NCBI RefSeq assembly: GCF_963676815.1
Contig: NZ_OY781365.1
Coordinates: 3,444,501 to 3,508,500, forward strand
Direction: 5' to 3'
DNA from: an uncultured Draconibacterium sp.
GTDB lineage: Bacteria; Bacteroidota; Bacteroidia; Bacteroidales; Prolixibacteraceae
DNA length: 64,000 nucleotides
Positions 46,086-54,298 of the stretch are shown here, piece by piece. A model generated the notes under the pieces. That model saw only the letters and a list, made by a program, of their open reading frames with translations, ran no database searches and was not told the origin of the DNA. Positions within the stretch are counted from its first letter, which is position 1; each line of letters opens with the position of its first letter. Both the position numbers and the translations under genes were made by a program.

Positions 46086-47315
46086 TTAGTCCATAATTTT
46101 ATTCAGTACATTCTGGATATTTTGGATGTTGGTTTTTGAAATTCCGCATTCCTTGGCAATGGACGGCCAATGGTTAATTGCATCTTGAACTTCTTCGATA
46201 ATTACATCGCCTTTTTTTAATCCAAAATGATCAGCCAACTTCAAAAGTTCCTTTCGTCCTGGATTCCGACTTTCTCCAGCTACCATGGTGCTGTGAAATC
46301 CGTAGGCCGAATTCGAAAATGTCAGGTCGTAAACCGGGGCAAATTGCCATTCTCCTTTTGCGTTCATCAGGAAAGAGAAATTTTTGCTATGATCGTCGCG
46401 ATTGTGAGAGTAAACATTGAATGCGGCTAACCTGAAAACTTTTTTATAGGCATTTACATGCTTTTCAAGGCGGAATGCACAGTCCATTAAATGGCCATAA
46501 TCCATGGTACTCATTCTGAAATTGTCATGCATAAGTCCGGATGCCGTATGTGTATGCAGACGTTTCCCTGAATCCCGATCAAAACGTTTTGTTCCGAAAT
46601 ATACCTTTCCTGATTTTCCCTCAAACAGCCTGCATTTGCTCATTCTTATTCCTGCCTGCAAGGCCATTTTGTGATAGGCGAATTCGATTCTGGCAATTTC
46701 CGGATTGTCTGACGATGATGGAAATTTAATAATCCAGTCCTCATAACCGTCTGGCAGATGGTCGAAACCATGAGTCAGTTCATTGGAATGAGGATTGTAA
46801 CCAACAAAAACCTTTGGGCGGGCACCACCTGATGATCCTCCAAGAATAAATAATTCCTCAATAATATCAGAACTTGTTCCCACGAGGATCTGATTCATTT
46901 CGTAAGCAAGTATATCAAGCTCAGGAATGAGACCGGTATCTTCAGCAGGTTCAATTTCTGGCTTGTAGGTAAGAGCCCCCATACCGGTAGAGCCCACAAA
47001 TGCCAACCGGTCTAAAGGTGTAATTCTTGCTATGTCGATTCCTTTTGAAGCTAGTGAGCGATCAAGAAGTAAACGTCCCCATCCATCTGGTAACGAGTCG
47101 TTAAATAATCCAAATAATCCGTCAAAAGGTTCTTTGTCTGCACTTAAAATATCATTGGTAAATGGCAATTTGATAGGCGAGAGGTTGAGGCCATTTTTTA
47201 GGAAATCTGCATTATATCTAAAATAGATTTTGCTATCAGATAATACTAATTCTCCCACTTCTGCTATATCTCCTTCGAGCAACAGCGATACTGTTATTTT
47301 CTTTATTGCTGGCAT
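46086..47315 (-). CDS. hipA: HipA-family toxin kinase
   Basis: The 409-residue protein is a HipA-type serine/threonine kinase; E. coli HipA phosphorylates glutamyl-tRNA synthetase and arrests growth. It carries the N-terminal HipA domain (LFNDSLPDGWGRLLLDR, residues 70-86), the flexible P-loop-like GGSSGGARPK (159-168), and the catalytic loop HNRDDHSKNFSFL (304-316) with Asp307/308 and Asn312. The metal-binding DLTF motif (VYDLTFSN) follows. It is the second gene of a hipB-hipA operon (11-base gap). The target here is unknown. Confidence 0.93.
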   Translation of the reverse strand: MPAIKKITVSLLLEGDIAEVGELVLSDSKIYFRYNADFLKNGLNLSPIKLPFTNDILSADKEPFDGLFGLFNDSLPDGWGRLLLDRSLASKGIDIARITPLDRLAFVGSTGMGALTYKPEIEPAEDTGLIPELDILAYEMNQILVGTSSDIIEELFILGGSSGGARPKVFVGYNPHSNELTHGFDHLPDGYEDWIIKFPSSSDNPEIARIEFAYHKMALQAGIRMSKCRLFEGKSGKVYFGTKRFDRDSGKRLHTHTASGLMHDNFRMSTMDYGHLMDCAFRLEKHVNAYKKVFRLAAFNVYSHNRDDHSKNFSFLMNAKGEWQFAPVYDLTFSNSAYGFHSTMVAGESRNPGRKELLKLADHFGLKKGDVIIEEVQDAINHWPSIAKECGISKTNIQNIQNVLNKIMD

Positions 47316-47326
47316 TGACTTTCAGG

Positions 47327-47599
47327 TTATTTTGAAAAAAGTTTTTCAATATCTTCCCGGTTTTCATTTATTGAGAGAATAGTATCGAATTCGTTTAATC
47401 GTCCCAGAAGATGCATTAATTTTAATAGTGATTCAAGAGAAATTCTCCCGGTTCTTTCAAACCGCTTTAAACTACCCAATGAAACACCTGATCGTTCTGC
47501 CATCTCTTTTTGAGATAGTTTTGATTGCTTTCGCAGGGTACGAAATCTTTGTGCTAACTTTTTACTAACCTCGGTAGGTGTTTGTTCTAATGAGTACAT
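47327..47599 (-). CDS. hipB: HipB-like HTH antitoxin
   Basis: The 90-residue protein has an XRE-type helix-turn-helix (residues 15-70: LAQRFRTLRKQSKLSQKEMA, then RSGVSLGSLKRFERTG). It should bind its own promoter and neutralise HipA. It lies directly upstream of hipA on the same strand, the usual antitoxin-first order. The tail (NENREDIEKLFSK) is short. No clear operator palindrome was found just upstream. Confidence 0.88.
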   Translation of the reverse strand: MYSLEQTPTEVSKKLAQRFRTLRKQSKLSQKEMAERSGVSLGSLKRFERTGRISLESLLKLMHLLGRLNEFDTILSINENREDIEKLFSK

Positions 47600-48343
47600 A
47601 TTACGGATAAAATATTAGCTAAAAATACAAAAATTAAATGAAAATGGATAATATATTGTCTGCAAAAGAATTCTGATGTTATTGTTTTTGCAGCATCTTC
47701 CAGTGCCGCGGCCATTTCCCCTGACCGGCTCCAACACTCCCTGATCCCGTTCGCTCACTCACGGAGAACAGTCGCTTTTTCTACCGTTACAGCGAAAAAC
47801 GCCTTCGGGCACCGCACATAAAAGAGCCATCCTTTCGTTTTACTTCAGTCCTGCACTTTTCTTTAGCCCGCCCACAAATAACGATTTTACAGTTTTAAAA
47901 CTTTTACAGGTTGAAAAACAAAAAAGAAACCCAAGATAGCCGGCCTCCCCACAAAGCCAACGCTGGGGAAAATGCAAGATCAGGATGAATGCCCCGGATT
48001 AGTATTATTGCAGGTAGGTCTAATTTGTTTACAGGTGCCCGTGGCAATCCTGCATTTTATCCACGGCCGTCAACACCCCGGCTTTCTTTTCTTTTTTTTC
48101 CTTTTTTCGTTTCTTTTGAGGAATGTTTTATTTGTTCAAATAAAAAATCAATTCAGATTCTTTATTTCACAGAATTCTTTATTGGGGCGAGTAACAACAC
48201 TCAAAAAGCAGACTCTTTTTATTACATTCAATTTACATTTGTTACCTTGCAATAGTTAGAAACACATATCATTAATTAGATTCAATAAAAACCACGGAAT
48301 TACAGAAGTTTTAGTTCCAATTATAGTCAACTGATAAAAAGAT
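47600..48343. other. 744-base region without recognised gene inside the element
   Basis: The stretch between hipB and the membrane-protein gene is GC-richer in its first half (47700-47880) and pyrimidine-rich around 48080-48120. Frames of about 90 codons exist at 47972-48259, but two overlap in different phases and read as low-complexity phenylalanine-rich sequence, so I do not call them. It should hold the hipBA promoter and perhaps a replication or regulatory region of the element. Confidence 0.45.
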
Positions 48344-49021
48344 ATGCACTCCAAATATTTGGAAAATATCGTAATTTATTTATCCGTTTTACTGGGGTGT
48401 ATCATATTAGGCATTCTTGCAAGAATGTTTGCCATAAGTGTTGGAGCAGATGAGTTCACTGCGAACATTGTTTTTGTCGCCGTTACTTTGTTTGGAATAC
48501 TGGTTTATGGTTTGCTTTCAATTTTCATAAAAGACCTGTTCACTCTTATTAAGCAAAGGTTTTTCCCAAGGGAGAAACAAGTAACAGAGCCTGTCGAAAA
48601 ATCAAATGATTCGGACAGGATCGATAAGATCAGGACCGAGCAAAAACAGCTGATCGCAGATCAGGAAAATAATAAGAAAGCAATCGCACTTCAATATTCA
48701 CAAACCGTTTTTGCACCCTATACCTCCGATAAAGATTTAGACCTGCTTTCCCGGAACATAACATTCTATGCCGAAAAGAAGCCGATCAGTGAAATTCAAT
48801 CGGTAGAAGTCAAAAAATTAAGCAGCCTTGACCTGTATCATTTTGGCTGGAATATCTGGAATCATTTCAGGATTGGTAATCAGCTGCAAATGGCAGCCTT
48901 TCTCAAAAAAGTCTTTCCTTCAATTCTTGATGGGGTGGAGACCGAAACCATCAAACGGCATTTAAAAGATGACGAGCAGAGAGGTATTGTTCAAATCAGG
49001 AAAAATCTTTCCGAAGAATAA
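48344..49021 (+). CDS. Membrane protein of the mobilizable element, unknown function
   Basis: The 225-residue protein has two N-terminal membrane helices (about residues 8-35 and 40-68), a lysine/glutamate-rich linker (about 75-120) with coiled-coil tendency, and a soluble C-terminal domain containing LSSLDLYHFGWNIWNHFRIG and LKDDEQRG. I do not know the family by name. It precedes the HTH, winged-helix and ATPase genes on the same strand, 111 bases upstream, so it likely belongs to the maintenance block. Confidence 0.7.
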   Translation: MHSKYLENIVIYLSVLLGCIILGILARMFAISVGADEFTANIVFVAVTLFGILVYGLLSIFIKDLFTLIKQRFFPREKQVTEPVEKSNDSDRIDKIRTEQKQLIADQENNKKAIALQYSQTVFAPYTSDKDLDLLSRNITFYAEKKPISEIQSVEVKKLSSLDLYHFGWNIWNHFRIGNQLQMAAFLKKVFPSILDGVETETIKRHLKDDEQRGIVQIRKNLSEE

Positions 49022-49132
49022 GCACAAATAAAAATCATCATCCCCCGTGTTTTTGAAGTGTTTCTTCTGTGTTTTTACGACACAGGAAAAACACTGGCTT
49101 TATTTGCTTCATAACGATTAAAAAATAGAGTT

Positions 49133-49486
49133 ATGGATGTCAATGAAATTTCTTTTGAAAACTTACCAAAAGCAGTAGCCTACCTGGTTACCGAAGTGGC
49201 TGAATTAAAAGTTCTGGTTGAAAAGGGCCAAACACCGGTTGAAAATCAAAAACGTGTTCCGATCGGAATCGACCAAGCCTGTAAGATTATCAAAAAAGCC
49301 AAACCAACCGTTTACACCCTTGTGCGCAAGCGTATGATTCCCTGTTACAAAAACGGAAAACAACTCTACTTTTTCGAAGACGAATTACTGGAATGGATCA
49401 CCAGTGGCAAAAAGAAAACACTGCAGGAGATCGAAAACGAAGCAAAAGCAACATTCAGTAAGCGGCCCAATCGTGTGAGGCAATGA
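49133..49486 (+). CDS. Helix-turn-helix (excisionase-family) protein
   Basis: The 117-residue protein has a short coiled N-terminus and an excisionase/MerR-like HTH (about residues 43-90: IGIDQACKIIKKAKPTVYTL, then KRMIPCYKNGKQLYFFEDELLEW). It is a typical DNA-binding member of Bacteroides mobilizable elements. The stop overlaps the next start (ATGA), so the two are co-translated. It may regulate replication or excision; which one is unknown. Confidence 0.83.
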   Translation: MDVNEISFENLPKAVAYLVTEVAELKVLVEKGQTPVENQKRVPIGIDQACKIIKKAKPTVYTLVRKRMIPCYKNGKQLYFFEDELLEWITSGKKKTLQEIENEAKATFSKRPNRVRQ

Positions 49487-49887
49487 ATCTGTTTGAGTTG
49501 ATTAACAACTTCTGGCGATTGGATGAACAGCTGAATTTTACCGGAAACGAGACCCGGTTGTATTTCTTTCTGCTTCATGTGGCCAACCGATCACGATGGC
49601 CGGAATGGATCGAATATGCCGACAAACGACTGGCGGCCAATGCCAATATTTCGTTGCAGGTACTGAAATCGGCCCGTGGACAGTTGAAGGAAGCAGGATT
49701 GTTAAACTATGTTCCCGGGGGTGGATTTAGGGTTAAAACTAAGTATCAGATTCTGATACCTAGGTATGCACTTAGGTCTGACCTTAGACTCACACCCTAT
49801 AATATAAATACTAAAGACAAAAACATAAATACAAAAACGAATGGAAAAGGGAAAGGATTTGTCCACACAGGAAGTGATTTCGACTAA
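49483..49887 (+). CDS. Winged-helix protein, possible replication component
   Basis: The 134-residue protein has a winged-helix-like fold (residues 1-90: NETRLYFFLLHVANRSRWPEW, then ISLQVLKSARGQLKEAGLL and a beta-wing VPGGGFRVKTKYQI). A low-complexity asparagine/lysine tail follows. It resembles N-terminal domains of replication or DnaD-like proteins. It overlaps both neighbours (4 bases upstream, 47 bases downstream), so it forms an operon with the HTH protein and the ATPase. Confidence 0.75.
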   Translation: MNLFELINNFWRLDEQLNFTGNETRLYFFLLHVANRSRWPEWIEYADKRLAANANISLQVLKSARGQLKEAGLLNYVPGGGFRVKTKYQILIPRYALRSDLRLTPYNINTKDKNINTKTNGKGKGFVHTGSDFD

Positions 49888-50566
49888 GCAAAAATTCTGT
49901 TATGTATTGCTCAACGATGCCCAAAATATAATTGCCGGTGAAAAAGAAAAAATGCGCCGGCGACGATTAATTTTTCCTTTTGAATATCCGGAATTTCAAA
50001 ACCTGATTAAAGCATTTGGGAGCATGTGCCTGGCTCAACGAAATCAGGACCGGAAATTTGTGTTTGACAAATACAACGAACCGGTGATAAAACAACTTTA
50101 CTGGTACGTAACAGGCAATTCTTCTTTCACCGGCGATCTCACAAAGGGATTATTGTTACAAGGAAAATACGGATGTGGCAAAACCGTTTTGCTCGAAACT
50201 TATTCCATGCTTCACAACCATATCGTCAGAAAACTGAACCTGAATTATCCGGTACTTCGGTTTATCAAATCCGTTCAACTCCAGGAGCAGATTAAAGAGC
50301 AATCTATGGAAATGTTTGTCAAAAGACCTTTGATCATCGATGAGTTTGGAAGGGAATCAAAAACGGTTATGGATTACGGAAATATCAGCCGGCCAATTTC
50401 TGAATTATTAAGTCTCAGAAGCGATGTCGGAACCATAACTCATGCCACTTCAAATTTTACATTCAAGACCCTTTCTTCCGATGAATTTTATGGAGGAATG
50501 ATCGGCGACCGGCTTAGAACGATGTTCAATTTTATCACGCTGCAGGGAGAAAGCAGAAGAAAATAA
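49841..50566 (+). CDS. DnaC-like AAA+ ATPase
   Basis: The 241-residue ATPase has Walker A GKYGCGKT (108-115) and Walker B PLIIDEFG, in the DnaC/IstB-like layout. It probably loads a helicase or helps replication of the excised element. The first 47 bases overlap the upstream gene; a start at ATG 49952 (residue 38) is also possible. The operon order HTH, winged-helix, ATPase is consistent with a replication module. It ends 4 bases before a possible 24-residue peptide. Confidence 0.82.
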   Translation: MEKGKDLSTQEVISTKQKFCYVLLNDAQNIIAGEKEKMRRRRLIFPFEYPEFQNLIKAFGSMCLAQRNQDRKFVFDKYNEPVIKQLYWYVTGNSSFTGDLTKGLLLQGKYGCGKTVLLETYSMLHNHIVRKLNLNYPVLRFIKSVQLQEQIKEQSMEMFVKRPLIIDEFGRESKTVMDYGNISRPISELLSLRSDVGTITHATSNFTFKTLSSDEFYGGMIGDRLRTMFNFITLQGESRRK

Positions 50567-50570
50567 TTCA

Positions 50571-50645
50571 ATGAAAATGGACTTTTATGGAGGCGGGTTT
50601 GTAGTTCCCCGACCTGAAAAACCTCGAAAAGTCACTAAGAAATAA
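50571..50645 (+). CDS. Possible 24-residue basic peptide
   Basis: An ATG-initiated frame starts 4 bases after the ATPase stop and encodes a short peptide with a glycine run and a basic tail (MKMDFYGGGFVVPRPEKPRK followed by VTKK). The close coupling to the ATPase gene makes it plausible, but there is no independent evidence. Confidence 0.3.
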   Translation: MKMDFYGGGFVVPRPEKPRKVTKK

Positions 50646-50651
50646 CTACGG

Positions 50652-50835
50652 GGGGAGGGGACTGCAAGATACTATTTTAAAAAGCAACAAATAATGAGCT
50701 TTTTTTTGCTTCAAAATAGAAGCGGGCCGGATAGTATCTTGTGCGGGTAGTCATTAAGTGCGTAGGCATTGCAAGATGTCAGTTTGTATATACAAACTGC
50801 TCTTGCCCGCTTCCGCTAAGTGATGACACCCAAAT
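50652..50835. other. Candidate origin of transfer (oriT 1) upstream of mobC
   Basis: This non-coding stretch is dense in inverted repeats. CAAGATACTAT/ATAGTATCTTG (50665-50675, 50731-50741) encloses CTATTTT/AAAATAG and AAAAAGC/GCTTTTT. The perfect palindrome CAGTTTGTATATACAAACTG (50780-50799) sits inside GCAAGA/TCTTGC (50771-50776, 50801-50806), and a further ATGAC/GTCAT hairpin lies at about 50820-50845. The motif GGGGAGGGGACTGCAAG opens it at 50652. Position directly before mobC and the relaxase is the usual oriT location; the nic site is unknown. Confidence 0.65.
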
Positions 50836-50860
50836 GGGGTCATAAAAGGAGTCTGGAATA

Positions 50861-51163
50861 ATGAACAAGACCAAAAATATTATTCTCAGGTGCAGCGTAG
50901 GGGAAAAGAAGATCATACAGCAGCTGGCAAAGAAAAGCGGACTAACGCTTTCGGAGTATTGCCGCCGGCAAGCCATTGATGGTGAAGTAAAGGCCATACC
51001 CGCACTAACGCAGCAGGAGATTGAATACTTCCGCATGCTGAAGACTTACAGTACCCATTTTAACCGGATCAGCAGCCTGATACGCAAAAAAGACCCTGTA
51101 TTGGTTGAAGAGATAAGGCAACTGGTGAGTGAGCTGACCCGGCTTCAGCAACGCATTGTTTAA
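50861..51163 (+). CDS. mobC: MobC-like relaxosome accessory protein
   Basis: The 100-residue protein has a ribbon-helix-helix-like N-terminal region (NIILRCSVGEKKIIQQLAKK, then SGLTLSEYCRRQAIDG) and a helical C-terminus. It matches plasmid mobilization MobC-type proteins that bind oriT and help the relaxase. It lies between the palindrome-rich region and the first relaxase gene (43 bases). Confidence 0.87.
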   Translation: MNKTKNIILRCSVGEKKIIQQLAKKSGLTLSEYCRRQAIDGEVKAIPALTQQEIEYFRMLKTYSTHFNRISSLIRKKDPVLVEEIRQLVSELTRLQQRIV

Positions 51164-51206
51164 GGAGAGCAAAAGGGATTAATGTTTTGTACAACCGTTA
51201 AAAGAG

Positions 51207-52151
51207 ATGATAGCCAAAGCCAAAGCAATAGCGCATGGAAGCAGGGCCATAGAATATGCACTGCGGGAATCAAAGAAGGGTTCTTTGGTGGCATCCAACC
51301 TGGTTCAAAACGAAACGCCCGGCGCGATTTACAACGAGTTTCTGGAGCTGCAGGAATGTAATACACGTTGTAAAAATAAGTTTATCCGGATCGAGATTGG
51401 TATTGCCCCCGGAGATGAGAAGAAACTTGGAGAGGAAGACCTTGCCGCTATCTGCAGGGAGTTTAGCAGTCGTTTTGGCTTTGAAAACCACCAGTGGATT
51501 GGATGTATTCACCGGGATACGGAGCATTTACATATGCACATGATCGTTAACCGGATCGGGATAGACCAACGTGTTTATGATACCAGTTTTATCAGCAAAC
51601 GGGCCGGAAAGATTGCAGAAAGCATCAGCCGGGAACTGGGACTGACCATTGCCAACCAGGTAAAACGTAAAAGCAAGTACCGGCCTGAAGTAATGGGCTT
51701 TGAGCGAATACTGGCCAAAACACTGATTAGTAAGGCTGCCGGAGAAGTGTTATCGGGGCATCCCACATCCCTGAAAGAATTTACAGCAATGATGAAAAAG
51801 CATGATATCGCTGTTCAGGAGGCGGTCAATAAAAAAGGCAATACCTATGGTTTGCGGTTCACCGGTCACAATCAGACCTTCAAAGCCTCTCAAATCGGCA
51901 AGGAGTTTGGCTACCGTACATTGATGAATACATTTAAGGAAAACAGTCAAATCCTCAGTCAGGATTCCGGGTATAAAAACAACAGGAAACAATCACAAGG
52001 TACATCTGTCAGGAATGCAATTTTCTCTGGTATCGCTTATATATCCGGGCCGCGGCAATTACTTCGGGAAAATGATTCGGGGATAAGTGAAGAGGAAAGA
52101 AAGCGAAAACAAAACCTAAAAAAGAAACGAAGATATGGCCCGAAATTCTAA
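51207..52151 (+). CDS. mobA: Relaxase of MOBP type
   Basis: The 314-residue relaxase should nick oriT and stay attached to the transferred strand. A candidate catalytic Tyr17 lies in GSRAIEYALRESKKG, and the metal-binding histidines His107, His109 and His111 are in HRDTEHLHMHMIVNRIG. The relaxase domain covers about residues 1-160; the rest is basic and helical. The 3' end overlaps the next gene by 17 bases, so the two are co-translated. Assignment to the MOBP class rests on the motif pattern. Confidence 0.92.
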   Translation: MIAKAKAIAHGSRAIEYALRESKKGSLVASNLVQNETPGAIYNEFLELQECNTRCKNKFIRIEIGIAPGDEKKLGEEDLAAICREFSSRFGFENHQWIGCIHRDTEHLHMHMIVNRIGIDQRVYDTSFISKRAGKIAESISRELGLTIANQVKRKSKYRPEVMGFERILAKTLISKAAGEVLSGHPTSLKEFTAMMKKHDIAVQEAVNKKGNTYGLRFTGHNQTFKASQIGKEFGYRTLMNTFKENSQILSQDSGYKNNRKQSQGTSVRNAIFSGIAYISGPRQLLRENDSGISEEERKRKQNLKKKRRYGPKF

Positions 52152-52569
52152 TCCACGGACGCAGTCAGTCAAAGATGCGATGCTGGCAGAGATCATCGTA
52201 ACGGAACTATCAAAGTTCAACACTTCGCATGAAGTGATCATGGAAAGCACAGAAAAGATCCTGAGCCGATACAATGACATAGGGTTGCTGATTAAACGTA
52301 TGCACCAGCGGGATCAGGCAATTACGGGGAGTATAAAAGATTTACAGTTTTCGGCAGAACAAAACCGTTACATGGCGGATTTATCCATGCCTATAGTCCG
52401 TAAGCTGAGAGAGATTGACGAGCATGGCATCCGCATTGAACCCGGGGCACTGGATAAAATAACCAGGGCCGTAGAGCAAGGTAACAAACCACTTCTTACA
52501 CAAATCAAATGGGTTAGTTATGGCTTGCTGGCCGGCTTTGTCATTCTGTTGCTGATACTGTTATTTTAA
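52135..52569 (+). CDS. Tail-anchored protein of the first mobilization module
   Basis: The 144-residue protein is helical with a C-terminal membrane helix (residues 122-144, IKWVSYGLLAGFVILLLILLF). Its start lies inside the relaxase gene. Similar tail-anchored proteins accompany mobA genes of Bacteroidota elements, perhaps linking the relaxosome to the membrane. The family is not recognised by name. The terminator-like hairpin at 52691 follows. Confidence 0.7.
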   Translation: MARNSNPRTQSVKDAMLAEIIVTELSKFNTSHEVIMESTEKILSRYNDIGLLIKRMHQRDQAITGSIKDLQFSAEQNRYMADLSMPIVRKLREIDEHGIRIEPGALDKITRAVEQGNKPLLTQIKWVSYGLLAGFVILLLILLF

Positions 52570-52690
52570 TCGTTAAAATATTGTCTGGACACAATTGTCC
52601 GGCTAAAGGTTATTAAAATCGTTTGTTACACCTTATCTTTGTACATAAGAGGTTATACCCTTTCTTCGGATCGGGTAGAGACCATCTACC

Positions 52691-52718
52691 GTAGCCCGCT
52701 TTGCCGGGCTACTTTTTT
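52691..52718 (+). terminator. Intrinsic terminator
   Basis: An 8-bp stem GTAGCCCG/CGGGCTAC (52691-52698 with 52705-52712), loop 6, is followed by a T-run. It could end the mobilization operon or belong to the IS110 end. Confidence 0.8.
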
Positions 52719-53781
52719 ATACCGCTACCGGTTCCAGAGAGTCTTGCCGGACAATATCCTTTTGAGAGTTATTCGTGTGGCCTAAAACATAGTCCGTATT
52801 GTTTTTATAAAGCGTGTAAATAAGGATCAGCAGTTTACGTTCCAGGGCGATAACGCCAGTTTTACCGGGTTTCCCGTTCTTCTTCATCCGGTTGAAATAA
52901 ATACGCAGGGTTTGGTTGTGGATAATGGAACATACGGCCGCCATGTATAAGGCAGCCCGTATATATGCGTTTCCTTTTTTGGATATACGTGGCCTCCATG
53001 CCAGTGTCCCTGATTCCCGGACCACCACATCCAGCCCGGCATAGCTGACCAGTTGCCTGCGGTTGCCAATATTGGAGAAGCCATCGGTTTCGGCAATAAC
53101 CGTTGCCGCGGTTACAAAATTGATCCCGGGAATAGTAATTACATGTTTCATTTTTTCGTGCAACACCGGCGATTCGGCAACCAGTTCCTGCATCTGTACT
53201 TCAATCTCAGCCAGTTGTTTGGTGGCTAATTTAACCCGTTGCTTCAGGCGTTTAATACTTTTGGCATAGGCTTTATGAGAATGATTTAGAGCATGCAACT
53301 GGTTGGTAAGGGCATTCCTGTCCCGGATGATACTGATCCGTTCCCGGCTCAACCGTTTAAGAATGCGCAGGTTTTCTGTCGGTCTGTTCCACAAAGGTAA
53401 ATCTCTTTCCAGTCCCATGCGTGCCAGCATAATGGCATCTATGCGGTCTGTTTTATTCTTCTCATCCAGGCTTCTGGCATATTGTTTTCCTTTGGCAGGC
53501 TGGATAATACTCAGCTTAAAGCCCAGGTCACTCAAAAAATAAGCTGCCTCTTCATGGTAAACACCGGTGGCTTCCATGTTAACATGCAGGGAAACCACCT
53601 TGTCACTTTTCTTTTCAATCCATTGCCTGAGTTTCAGCAGCCCTTTACCGTTGTTCTCAAACTTGCTTGTCGACACTACTTTTACCTGCAGATCCTGCGT
53701 ATAAACAGCGAGACAACAGTCCACTTTTTTCATGGATACATCAATACCCACACATTGCTTAAGAATCGTTTTTGTGTTCAT
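52717..53781 (-). CDS. IS110-family transposase
   Basis: The 354-residue DEDD-type recombinase has the N-terminal RuvC-like part (Asp14 in GIDVSMKK, NMEATGVYH, DRIDAIMLAR) and the C-terminal transposase-20 domain with IPGINFVTAATVIAETDGF, YAGLD and GKPGKTG. The serine region near LVSYAG matches the second catalytic part of IS110 enzymes. IS110 elements carry a non-coding bridge RNA in one end; here the upstream non-coding stretch (53782-54240) has RNA-like folds. Ends of the IS cannot be set because IS110 elements lack terminal inverted repeats. It is inserted between the two mobilization modules, in the opposite orientation. Confidence 0.95.
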   Translation of the reverse strand: MNTKTILKQCVGIDVSMKKVDCCLAVYTQDLQVKVVSTSKFENNGKGLLKLRQWIEKKSDKVVSLHVNMEATGVYHEEAAYFLSDLGFKLSIIQPAKGKQYARSLDEKNKTDRIDAIMLARMGLERDLPLWNRPTENLRILKRLSRERISIIRDRNALTNQLHALNHSHKAYAKSIKRLKQRVKLATKQLAEIEVQMQELVAESPVLHEKMKHVITIPGINFVTAATVIAETDGFSNIGNRRQLVSYAGLDVVVRESGTLAWRPRISKKGNAYIRAALYMAAVCSIIHNQTLRIYFNRMKKNGKPGKTGVIALERKLLILIYTLYKNNTDYVLGHTNNSQKDIVRQDSLEPVAV

Positions 53782-53901
53782 AGAAATGTTTTTAATGGTT
53801 TGATTTTGATATCTAGAGAGCTATTATCCCACCGTCCATTCTCATGTACTACGCAGGCTCGAAGTTTATACCACGGCTTAAAATACTATCCGGACTCATG
53901 G

Positions 53902-53996
53902 ATAAAGAATACAGCAGAGGCAGGTTCTTGCATAAGCATATTCCACAGCCCGTGGAACTGAAAGATGTGCATGTCGCTCTTCTGCTGTTTCTCTAT
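53902..53996. ncRNA. RNA-like fold upstream of IS110 transposase, copy A
   Basis: Four stacked helices can be drawn: P1 ATAAAGAA/TTCTCTAT (one mismatch), P2 ACAGCAGA/TCTGCTGT (53911-53918, 53981-53988), P3 GCATA/TGTGC, and apical P4 TTCCAC/GTGGAA. Loops contain the conserved stretches TTCTTGCA and AAAGATGTG. Copy B at 54137-54235 keeps the pairings with different bases in P1, P3 and P4. The position 121-215 bases upstream of the transposase start fits an IS110 bridge RNA. The wobble positions favour neither strand clearly. Confidence 0.6.
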
Positions 53997-54136
53997 ATAT
54001 CAGTAATTTAACTAATCTTCCTTCAAAAATACGAACAGGTAAAGGATAAGGCAGGTATAATCTTGCTATACATACACAAGCTTCTGTGTTGCAGTTTTAT
54101 GTTCGATACTCTCCCTTAACTTTTATCATGACCATT

Positions 54137-54235
54137 AAGCAAGCGAGACAGCAGAGGCAGATTCTTGCAGATAAACATACTCCACTGCGGTGGAGCTAAA
54201 AGATGTGTTTGATGCTCTTCTGCTGTTTCTTGCTT
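54137..54235. ncRNA. RNA-like fold upstream of IS110 transposase, copy B
   Basis: This is a diverged second copy of the fold at 53902-53996. P1 is AAGCAAG/CTTGCTT (54137-54143, 54229-54235), P2 is the same ACAGCAGA/TCTGCTGT (54148-54155, 54219-54226), P3 is ACATA/TGTGT and P4 is CTCCAC/GTGGAG. P1, P3 and P4 all differ from copy A yet still pair. It may be a second element end or a duplicated non-coding RNA. Strand and boundaries are not decided. Confidence 0.6.
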
Positions 54236-54298
54236 TACGTTCTAAATACATGATTTTGTAAAAGTATGAGATGTGTTTTTATTACCATAAAAACCTCC

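Noticed and set aside
47972..48259. Two overlapping frames of about 90 codons inside the mobile element
   Set aside because: Both are in different phases of the same low-complexity pyrimidine-rich stretch.
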